Positions 6,233-12,142 of a DNA stretch of 12,142 nucleotides are shown here, in pieces. The notes beneath the pieces were generated by a model, which saw nothing but the letters and a program-made list of their open reading frames with translations, was not told the DNA's origin and did not search any database. Source of the DNA: a bacterium (lineage in GTDB: Bacteria; Armatimonadota; Chthonomonadetes; Chthonomonadales; Chthonomonadaceae); NCBI GenBank assembly GCA_021805405.1, contig JAJZFK010000061.1, positions 1-12,142 on the forward strand. Direction: 5' to 3'. A program made the position numbers and the translations under genes. Each line of letters starts with the position of its first letter. Positions within the stretch are counted from its first letter, which is position 1.

Positions 6233-7366
6233 CTAGATGACCGAGTCTGCCAGAATATCCGCGATAAGCTCGGCAGCAATGCCGTCGCCATACGGGTTTT
6301 CAGCGTGAGCCATTGCTAAGTGCGCTCGCGCGTCGGTTAAAAGCTGCGTGGCCTCGCTCACGATCGTTTCGGTTTTAGTACCAATCAATCTGGCGGTTCC
6401 TGCGTCTACTCCCTCCTGGCGTTCGGTTGTGTTGCGCAGAACAAGAACAGGTACACCTAATGTCGGCGCTTCCTCCTGAACACCACCGCTATCTGTAAGA
6501 ATCAGCCTGGCAGCTTTCATGAGCATTACGAACGGCGCATAATCTGGCGGCTCGATTAGAAATACATTGTCAATGTTGCTCAGAATGGGGCACAGAATTT
6601 CCCGAACAATGGGGTTTCGATGTAGCGCCACGACAAAGGAAGTCTCGGTAAACCTAGCTGCCAATTCAGCCACCGCCGATGCAATACTGCGCATAGGATC
6701 ACCCCAGTTCTCCCTTCTGTGCGCTGTGATGAGAACAATTGGATTGCCATGGTGGAGCAATTTGCTAATAACTGGATCATCTACCTTGTAGCCGCTTGAT
6801 GCCACCCACTTGAGCGCGTCGATTGAAGTGTTTCCTGTAACATGAATGCCGGAACGGTCGACACCTTCGCGTATGAGGTTTTCCTTTGCATTAGGAGTTG
6901 GTGCAAAGTGCCACGTTGCTAGCGGTGCCGCCAGCATACGGTTCATTTCTTCAGGAAAAGGGTCATACTTGTTGCCCGTTCGAAGGCCAGCTTCAACGTG
7001 TCCAAATCGTATTTTGTGGTAGAAAGCTGCTAGGCCAGCTACAAACGTCGTGGTAGTATCGCCCTGTGCAAGGCAAATGTCCGCAGCATTCTCCTGAAAA
7101 TCTGCGTCAAGACCTTCCAGGGCCCTCACCGTGATATCTTTAAGTGTCTGTCCGTGCTGCATGATGTTCAGATTAACATCCGGAACTATCTCAAAAACCT
7201 TGAGGACTTGGTCAAGTTGTTCTTTGTGCTGCCCGGTGACCACCACTCGAGTATTAAAGATGTTTGAGCGCCGCCGAAGTGCATGTACGACTGGTGCCAT
7301 TTTAACGGCGTCGGGCCGTGTTCCGAACACGCATACTATTCTTGCCGGTCGCTGGTATCTAATCAT
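6233..7366 (-). CDS. wecB: UDP-N-acetylglucosamine 2-epimerase (non-hydrolysing)
   Basis: This enzyme interconverts UDP-GlcNAc and UDP-ManNAc in the cytoplasm, supplying ManNAc or its uronic acid for surface glycans or wall polymers. In some SLH-bearing bacteria such polymers are the ligand of SLH domains, but no pyruvyltransferase is here to support that link. The 377-residue protein has the normal length and two Rossmann-like halves (GT-B fold). Visible motifs are FGTRPDAVKMAP at 14-25, QGDTTTTF at 101-108 (D103), HVEAGLRTG at 123-131 (E125), PFPEEMNR at 136-143 (E139), TAHRREN at 214-220 (H216), DSGGVQEEAP at 292-301 and RNTTERQE at 311-318. D103, E125, E139 and H216 correspond to the catalytic residues described for E. 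coli WecB. The usual Glu in GTRPE is Asp19 here. AAGGA lies 10 nt before ATG 7366. The gene is divergent from the 62-residue protein gene across 128 bp. The symbol wecB or mnaA is by family, not by proven pathway. Confidence 0.95.
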   Translation of the reverse strand: MIRYQRPARIVCVFGTRPDAVKMAPVVHALRRRSNIFNTRVVVTGQHKEQLDQVLKVFEIVPDVNLNIMQHGQTLKDITVRALEGLDADFQENAADICLAQGDTTTTFVAGLAAFYHKIRFGHVEAGLRTGNKYDPFPEEMNRMLAAPLATWHFAPTPNAKENLIREGVDRSGIHVTGNTSIDALKWVASSGYKVDDPVISKLLHHGNPIVLITAHRRENWGDPMRSIASAVAELAARFTETSFVVALHRNPIVREILCPILSNIDNVFLIEPPDYAPFVMLMKAARLILTDSGGVQEEAPTLGVPVLVLRNTTERQEGVDAGTARLIGTKTETIVSEATQLLTDARAHLAMAHAENPYGDGIAAELIADILADSVI

Positions 7367-7423
7367 GAGCTAAGCATCCTTACACCTTGAGAAAGCGTTT
7401 ATTGCTGCCTGCCTGCAGTATTT

Positions 7424-7429
7424 ATTTTA
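7424..7429 (-). promoter_or_regulatory. Possible -10 box of the epimerase gene
   Basis: The minus strand reads TAAAAT about 58 bp upstream of ATG 7366. The hexamer 17 bp further upstream (TATCGG) is a poor -35 match. The palindrome at 7431-7443 would lie inside the spacer of this promoter. Confidence 0.3.
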
Positions 7430-7430
7430 G

Positions 7431-7443
7431 CCACAGGCTGTGG
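7431..7443. promoter_or_regulatory. Perfect palindrome between divergent promoters, possible operator
   Basis: CCACAGGCTGTGG is a perfect 6+1+6 palindrome in the 128-bp divergent region. It covers the expected -35 area of the plus-strand promoter at 7462-7467 and falls in the spacer of the possible minus-strand promoter. That placement would let one repressor control both directions. No regulator gene is adjacent. Confidence 0.4.
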
Positions 7444-7461
7444 TTACCGATAATTCTACTG

Positions 7462-7467
7462 TATAAT
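7462..7467 (+). promoter_or_regulatory. -10 box for the 62-residue protein and subtilase genes
   Basis: A consensus TATAAT ends 27 bp before ATG 7495, giving an expected leader of about 20 nt that contains GGGAGGTGA. No recognisable -35 hexamer lies 16-18 bp upstream; the palindrome at 7431-7443 occupies that area, which suggests an activator- or repressor-controlled promoter. Confidence 0.5.
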
Positions 7468-7494
7468 TCACTAAGAGTGGGAGGTGAACTAATC

Positions 7495-7683
7495 ATGAGC
7501 CTAACCGAAGACCAAAAGCGCAAGATAGATGCTCGCATAAAAAAGGACCGGCTGAATCAATACGGTGATCCGGCTGACACGGTGTATGCCGGTGGCAATC
7601 CTCTATTCGACATGAATTCAGGAAAAATGCTTGATCGTTTTGAGTATATCCTTCGCCGTCACCCGGACTGGTTATCGAAATAG
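7495..7683 (+). CDS. Small charged protein of unknown function
   Basis: I do not recognise this 62-residue protein with confidence. The first 20 residues are strongly charged and probably helical (EDQKRKIDARIKKDR). The central part (NQYGDPADTVYAGGNPLFD, 21-39) looks conserved-domain-like, with Gly, Pro and aromatic residues. The end is basic and aromatic (DRFEYILRRHPDW, 47-59). No signal peptide, membrane span or cysteine is seen, so it should be a soluble cytosolic protein. The start is firm: GGGAGGTGA at 7479-7487 is an almost perfect ribosome binding site, with TATAAT upstream. The in-frame ATG at 7387 would add 36 residues encoded across the promoter and is rejected. The subtilase gene follows after 23 bp without a terminator, so the two are probably co-transcribed; a functional link is only inference. 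Confidence 0.75.
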   Translation: MSLTEDQKRKIDARIKKDRLNQYGDPADTVYAGGNPLFDMNSGKMLDRFEYILRRHPDWLSK

Positions 7684-7706
7684 ATCATTGAAGGGTACCA
7701 AAAACA

Positions 7707-9515
7707 ATGAGCGGATACTCCCGGATATTTGTGCTTAGATGGTGGTTGGTCGCTGCGATAGCGATGTCATCTATACCACTGGTACGCTCGTGGTACCCAA
7801 TCAACCTTACTCCAACCTCGGTGCACCTGTCTACACAAGAAATTACACGTTGGACCATTGCGCACAGAATTGAAGTAGAGCTTCAGCCCGGTGAAACAAC
7901 TAGTACACTTAAGACGCTCAATGCAAAATACCGTTTAAATCTTCATTGGCGTAGCCCTCTTCATCACGAAACAGAAATAGCTGTAACCAATGTTGAGGCG
8001 ATTAACTCATTTCATTTGGTTTTGTCTAAGCTTCGGCGGGACCCTGCTGTATTTGATGCAGACGAGGAACACAATTACAGCATTCCTATGAGCAGTCTAT
8101 TACCCAGGGAGTCGGTAGGTTCCGTTCCAGTCGGCAATGTTGAGTCAATGGCTGGGAACAAACCATTGCAACCAAACGATCCTCGTTACCAGGAGCAGTG
8201 GAATTTCCACATGATTCATGCTGGGGATGCGTGGTCGGTGGCTACGGGGCAAGGCGTCACGGTAGCGGTAATCGATACCGGAGTTGCCTATGCGAACACT
8301 GAGCGCGGTTTCAGGTGTCAGGATTTTAATACTACGCGCTTTGCACCCGGGTATGATTTTATTCATCGTGACGACATGCCCAGCGATGACAATGGACACG
8401 GAACCCACGTATCGGGAACAATTGCGGAATCGACCAACAATGGAATTGGTGCGGCAGGTTTAGCGTTCAATTCCACTATCATGCCAATCAAGGCTCTGTC
8501 CGCCTTCGGGGGTGGCTCATCAGCTGGTATTGCCGAGGCAATTCGTTACGCCGCAGACCACCATGCCAACGTGGTCAACATGAGTCTGGGCTCCCCGTTA
8601 CCAGATAGACTAATTAAGGACGCATGCACCTATGCGTCCAGTAAGGGTGTTACAATCGTCTGTGCTGCGGGAAACAATGGTGCCGACCACCTCAGTTACC
8701 CAGCAGCATACAAGCAATGCGTAGCCGTTTCAGCAGTTGGACCAGCGGGGGACCTAAGCTTCTACTCGAATTATGGCAACGGCCTATGTATTGCTGCTCC
8801 AGGTGGTGATACACACGCCGGAGGTAGTGAGGGTGGCATTCTACAGAATTCGATGGGAGATGGTACCGGCCTCGTAAAAGACGACTACTATCGGTTTCAA
8901 GGAACGTCTATGGCGTCCCCACACGTGGCGGCAGTCGCCGCCCTAATTGAATCCGTCGGCATAAAGCGGCCGCAGGATGTTAAGACAATTCTTGAGCAGT
9001 CGGCTACTTCACGGCTCCCTCGTGCAAAATATGGCGCAGGTATTCTAGATGCAGGCAGGGCAGTATGTCTTGCAAGCAAAATCTACCAGGACGGTGTTTT
9101 ACGTTTCTGGTTGATTGCAGTGTCCTTACTCTTAGTGATGGGTCTTTCGGTTCTTTCGCGAGCTGGAACTCCAACACTTACACCTCTCTTTTGGTCGGTT
9201 TCTGCCGTTGGATTAGGTTTACTACTTCCCGACTGGATCGTTGGGTATTTCGGGCTGTCGTCTCATTGGCAGCTTGTTGCTCACAGTACGATCATCCCAG
9301 CAATCCTACTGGCCGCAACGGCCAGGAATTTCGACGACCAGAGATTAACTGGCTACCTAGCACTTGGATTAACGGTCCACATAGTTTGGGAAACTGTGCG
9401 CGGCACAATCCCTACCGGGGTTGGTCCCGATGCCATAATCATGGCCCCTTGGTTAGCAGTAAACTGCATTGCCGGTGTTCTCATGTTTGCCCATGGACTA
9501 GCCTCGCACGACTAA
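7707..9515 (+). CDS. Membrane-anchored subtilisin-like (S8) serine protease with polytopic C-terminal domain
   Basis: This is a predicted serine endopeptidase facing the outside of the cytoplasmic membrane; its substrate is unknown. The 602-residue protein has an N-terminal membrane or signal segment (about 9-27) and a prodomain-like region (about 45-125, with TLKTLNAKYRLNL and DPAVFDADEEHNY). The S8 domain runs from about 157 to 450. The catalytic triad is intact: D190 in VIDTG, H231 in NGHGTHVSG and S401 in GTSMASPH. The oxyanion Asn is N323 in AAGNNG. After the protease come about five hydrophobic segments (near 465-485, 490-514, 521-540, 549-563 and 576-598), unusual for a subtilase. Within them LLPD (D509), AHST (H526) and HIVWE (H558, E562) resemble the metal-ligand pattern of YdjM-type membrane hydrolases. 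AAGGG lies 11 nt before ATG 7707. It follows the 62-residue protein gene by 23 bp and converges on the helicase gene with 41 bp between. Confidence 0.92.
   Translation: MSGYSRIFVLRWWLVAAIAMSSIPLVRSWYPINLTPTSVHLSTQEITRWTIAHRIEVELQPGETTSTLKTLNAKYRLNLHWRSPLHHETEIAVTNVEAINSFHLVLSKLRRDPAVFDADEEHNYSIPMSSLLPRESVGSVPVGNVESMAGNKPLQPNDPRYQEQWNFHMIHAGDAWSVATGQGVTVAVIDTGVAYANTERGFRCQDFNTTRFAPGYDFIHRDDMPSDDNGHGTHVSGTIAESTNNGIGAAGLAFNSTIMPIKALSAFGGGSSAGIAEAIRYAADHHANVVNMSLGSPLPDRLIKDACTYASSKGVTIVCAAGNNGADHLSYPAAYKQCVAVSAVGPAGDLSFYSNYGNGLCIAAPGGDTHAGGSEGGILQNSMGDGTGLVKDDYYRFQGTSMASPHVAAVAALIESVGIKRPQDVKTILEQSATSRLPRAKYGAGILDAGRAVCLASKIYQDGVLRFWLIAVSLLLVMGLSVLSRAGTPTLTPLFWSVSAVGLGLLLPDWIVGYFGLSSHWQLVAHSTIIPAILLAATARNFDDQRLTGYLALGLTVHIVWETVRGTIPTGVGPDAIIMAPWLAVNCIAGVLMFAHGLASHD
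8850..8852 (+). other. Short Gly-rich insertion between oxyanion and catalytic-serine motifs of the subtilase
   Basis: Around this point (residues about 366-397) the protease carries a Gly/Ser/Asp-rich loop (GGDTHAGGSEGG, then a GDGTG turn) between APGG and FQGTSMASP. Loops of this kind often bind calcium or cover the substrate cleft in large subtilases. No specific calcium motif is provable here. Confidence 0.3.
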
Positions 9516-9556
9516 AGAGGCCTAACTAAATTGGAATGTTCTAACAAACAATCAAC
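9516..9556. other. Intergenic gap between convergent genes
   Basis: The 41 bp between the subtilase stop and the helicase stop contain no hairpin with a T-tract on either strand, so I see no intrinsic terminator for either gene. It leaves no room for the missing C-terminal part of the helicase. Confidence 0.6.
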
Positions 9557-12142
9557 TCAGCCCGAGACCTTTGAAAACGAGGATTGGAATTGCTGGACAT
9601 AGAAGGGTATGGGAGACACCAGTGCCCTATGGCCGCCGACCAGCGATATCTCCGTGGGAGCACTTGGAACTTCAAGTAGCCCGAATGCAGGAAACACATT
9701 AGCCGCCCAATTAAAGCCTTTAACTGGCAATATATCACCGGCCAACACCAGGTAATCCCGTGCTCGCGTCATTGCTACATAAAGTAGGCGCATGTATTCT
9801 GCACGTTCCCGTTCCTCGCGATTCCTTACTAACATTTGATAAACGATATCTGGTTCCCCGTTTACGTTTACACCAATTGTACGCGTTGTACCATCACAGA
9901 GAAATGGTCGATTTTCTCGGCGCATCAACGGACGGCCAAGGTCAGCAGCAATGACCACTGGAAACTCGAGCCCCTTTGCACTGTGAATGGTTAGTATGCG
10001 AACGACATTTGCATCCTCCTCTTCGGTGGGCGCATCACCTTCACGCTCGGATAGCTCCTTAAGGTTTCTCAGTTTCCCTATGAATGAACTAACCCCATAA
10101 CCATCCTCAGCGGCCGCAAGCGCCTGCAACTTACGAAGATTGGCAAGTTTACGCCTTCCGTCCTGTCTCGCTAAAACTCGAGCATCATATCCTGTGCGAT
10201 CAATTAGGTCCTGTAGGATTTCAACCGGTCTTATTGTGGCTTGTCGTACACGTAAGCTATCAAGCGTGTTGGTTAATGCCCTAATGCGCTTTGCTAAGTT
10301 GGTCCCTAAAACTGTGCTCAAATTATCGCTACAGGCAACCCCATAGAGATCGTTCGCGCCACTCTTGTTGTTTTGTGCATACCGCACCAGTTTTGTCACC
10401 GCCCCCATTCCAAAGCCTGCGAACGGGCTACGTATCGTGGCGACAAATGCGAGATCGTCATGAGGGTCGGTTAATAGTGTAAGCAAGTTAAGAATATCTC
10501 GTATTTCCGCCCTGCTATAGTATCCTCGCACACCACCGATTACGAAAAACGGAATACGTGCCGCCAAAAACGACTGTTCTATATATTTTAGATCTTTAAG
10601 ACTTCGCAGGACTATTGCTATATCGCCATACTGAACTGCACGTGGTACTTCATCGCGATCACATACAATTTTCTCCCTAGTTGAAATCAAGTGCACTATC
10701 CGCTGGGCAAGCGCATGTGCCTCATCACGCCTGTAGTAGTCTCCTCGAAGCCCTGCGGATACCAGAAGCTCAATCCGCGGGCGGTGATCAGTCGTCAGAC
10801 GTCCAGCCACCTGTTGTTGCAATGGGTGTTGTGTGTTGGCCCAAAGATTTTGAAAAAGACCATTTACCGCGTTTAACAAGACAGGGTGAGTGCGATAGTT
10901 TTCCTCAAGGGTAAGATGTAGTCCTGTGTCAGATTCGTCGAACTGGCGGCACAAATCATTAAAAAGCCGTGGATCAGCATTTCTAAAGGCGTAGATGGAT
11001 TGTTGACGATCTCCCACGACAAAGAAACTACCGGCCGTTGAACCATACGGCCTTCGTACGGAATCTAGCAACCTCATTTGAATAAGGCTTGTATCCTGGA
11101 ATTCATCCACGATGATATGAACGAACCTATCACAATATCGCTGCGCAACTGCCGGATTGCCCTCAATCAATCGCACGGCAAGTTCCTGCAAGTCATCGAT
11201 ATCCACTACATTTTGTTGCATCTTTGAGTCAGAGTATTGTTCCCACACCTGGGCAAGTAGTGAGACAAGAGAATATCTCATTTCGTCCGCCACTTCTTGG
11301 AGAGATTCGTCTACTGGCTTGAGGAAGTTCGTGAATTCCAAAGCCCTGCTCAGACTGCGCACTAGAGTTATAACCTCCCCAGGAAGCGCACCAGGTGTCA
11401 ACAATGCATGGGTATTGGCTTGAATTTCCTTAGCTACGTTCAATTTGCCTAAAAGGATTGGATTCTCAATTAATCTCTCTGTAAGAGTAAGGACGGATTG
11501 AGCATTCCGCATGATTTTCAACGGCACATTATTGATCCCAGTTCGCAATTCGCCAGACAACATGACCGCGCACTCAACGGCATTGTTAAGCAATGCACCA
11601 AGGCCCGTTAGCTGTGTTGCGTTGAAATTAAACCCACCTTCCTCAATTTTATCCGTTAGTTCTTTAAGAAAGCAGCCAGAGGCTCTGAGATCCAGAAATA
11701 CATTGGTAATAGCCTCAAGTAGAAAGGTGTCTGGATTTACAGCCGACGACCATTGGCTAACAGTACTTACAAGCATGGAGTAGTGCTTATGACCAGCAGA
11801 TCCAGGTTGTATCGCTTTATAGAACGCCAAATTGATAAAATCGTTGGATGCTTCACCAGACAGTACTTCAAACCCAGGGTCCAACCCGGCTTCAAACGGA
11901 TTTTCCTGAAGCAGCCGAGCGCACAGGGCATGAATCGTGCATATATATGCCGTTTCAATTTGACGCCGTTCATCGATGAGCGCGTTATCGGTAAGTCGTT
12001 TAACCAGACGCTCTTTAAGTTCTCTCGCTGCTTTGTCAGTGAAAGTGACCGCGAGGATGTTATTAATCGAGCAAGCTCGCGATATGGCACCCTGTCCGGT
12101 AACCATAGCTATGATGCGCTCAACAATTACCGAAGTCTTCCC
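9557..12142 (-). CDS. UvrD/RecB (AddA)-type superfamily 1 helicase lacking a nuclease domain, 5' partial
   Basis: This is an ATP-dependent 3'-5' DNA helicase of the UvrD/RecB group, expected to act in recombination or repair. The frame is open to the window edge; its first visible codons give GKTSVIVERII, the end of Walker A, so only the extreme N-terminus is missing. ATG 12104-12106 is internal, not the start. Counting from that Met: motif Ia AVTFTDKAARELKERL at 19-34, Ib CTIHALCARLL at 56-66, II IIVDEFQDTS at 331-340, III VVGDRQQSIYAFRNADP at 363-379, IV LEENYRTHP at 400-408, V ILTIHSAKGLEFPVV at 704-718 and VI LLYVAMTRARDYLVL at 774-788. The long insert between Ib and II and the REREGDA-like region before motif V fit AddA more than UvrD. 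The protein stops about 61 residues after motif VI, whereas AddA continues for several hundred residues with a PD-(D/E)XK nuclease. No AddB partner is visible. Confidence 0.9.
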   Translation of the reverse strand, partial: GKTSVIVERIIAMVTGQGAISRACSINNILAVTFTDKAARELKERLVKRLTDNALIDERRQIETAYICTIHALCARLLQENPFEAGLDPGFEVLSGEASNDFINLAFYKAIQPGSAGHKHYSMLVSTVSQWSSAVNPDTFLLEAITNVFLDLRASGCFLKELTDKIEEGGFNFNATQLTGLGALLNNAVECAVMLSGELRTGINNVPLKIMRNAQSVLTLTERLIENPILLGKLNVAKEIQANTHALLTPGALPGEVITLVRSLSRALEFTNFLKPVDESLQEVADEMRYSLVSLLAQVWEQYSDSKMQQNVVDIDDLQELAVRLIEGNPAVAQRYCDRFVHIIVDEFQDTSLIQMRLLDSVRRPYGSTAGSFFVVGDRQQSIYAFRNADPRLFNDLCRQFDESDTGLHLTLEENYRTHPVLLNAVNGLFQNLWANTQHPLQQQVAGRLTTDHRPRIELLVSAGLRGDYYRRDEAHALAQRIVHLISTREKIVCDRDEVPRAVQYGDIAIVLRSLKDLKYIEQSFLAARIPFFVIGGVRGYYSRAEIRDILNLLTLLTDPHDDLAFVATIRSPFAGFGMGAVTKLVRYAQNNKSGANDLYGVACSDNLSTVLGTNLAKRIRALTNTLDSLRVRQATIRPVEILQDLIDRTGYDARVLARQDGRRKLANLRKLQALAAAEDGYGVSSFIGKLRNLKELSEREGDAPTEEEDANVVRILTIHSAKGLEFPVVIAADLGRPLMRRENRPFLCDGTTRTIGVNVNGEPDIVYQMLVRNREERERAEYMRLLYVAMTRARDYLVLAGDILPVKGFNWAANVFPAFGLLEVPSAPTEISLVGGHRALVSPIPFYVQQFQSSFSKVSG

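Larger units (their letters stand above)
7359..7500. repeat. 12-bp direct repeat across two divergent start codons
   Basis: CTAATCATGAGC occurs at 7359-7370 and again at 7489-7500. The TCATGA core places the epimerase start codon (minus strand, 7364-7366) in the first copy and the start codon of the 62-residue protein (plus strand, 7495-7497) in the second. A 12-mer pair somewhere in 12 kb is expected by chance, but one flanking the same short intergenic region is less so. Confidence 0.4.

Noticed and set aside
7387..7494. Upstream extension of the 62-residue protein to ATG 7387
   Set aside because: It would translate through the palindrome, TATAAT and GGGAGGTGA signals; ATG 7495 is much better placed.
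9065..9529. A 154-codon plus-strand frame inside the subtilase tail
   Set aside because: It is a +1 shadow of the protease. Its composition (many Ser, Arg, Trp, Cys) is not protein-like, whereas the protease frame shows regular hydrophobic segments.

Overview
The window reads as a stretch of ordinary chromosome from a two-membrane (diderm) bacterium of intermediate GC content. The best marker is the gene at 2770-4653: a secreted protein with one S-layer-homology (SLH) domain, a collagen-like tract, a coiled coil and a long beta-barrel ending in Phe. SLH-anchored outer-membrane barrels are known from Cyanobacteria, Deinococcota, Armatimonadota and Negativicutes. Together with the small soluble proteins and the mixture of Shine-Dalgarno and apparently leaderless starts, this makes me lean towards Armatimonadota or a relative. 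That placement is inference and was not tested.

Layout, left to right. 1-253: no convincing gene. 254-1162 (+): ABC-2 type permease without its ATPase in view. It converges on 1159-2655 (-): anthranilate synthase component I (trpE), with stop codons overlapping by 4 bp. 2705-2742: a terminator for the porin. 2770-4653 (-): the SLH/collagen/coiled-coil/barrel porin. 4654-5142: a long non-coding stretch with the porin leader hairpin, a possible promoter, a palindrome, an orphan minus-strand terminator, and the terminator of the next gene. 5143-5316 (-): a 57-residue four-cysteine protein with its own promoter and terminator. 5496-6218 (+): lipB, apparently leaderless. 6233-7366 (-): non-hydrolysing UDP-GlcNAc 2-epimerase. 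7367-7494: divergent regulatory region. 7495-7683 and 7707-9515 (+): a probable two-gene operon of a 62-residue unknown protein and a membrane-anchored subtilase. 9557-12142 (-): UvrD/RecB-type helicase whose 5' end lies beyond the window.

The genes do not form one pathway. trpE (tryptophan synthesis), lipB (lipoate attachment) and the epimerase (ManNAc for surface polysaccharide) are single housekeeping genes, each with its own signals. The porin, epimerase and subtilase all concern the cell surface, but nothing in the sequence ties them into one system. I see no tRNA, rRNA, CRISPR array, transposase or phage gene.

The points most worth following are: the subtilase's polytopic C-terminal domain, whose Asp/His/His/Glu pattern recalls YdjM-type membrane metal hydrolases; the porin architecture; the nuclease-less helicase; and the orphan terminator that may end a small RNA or act in a porin leader.
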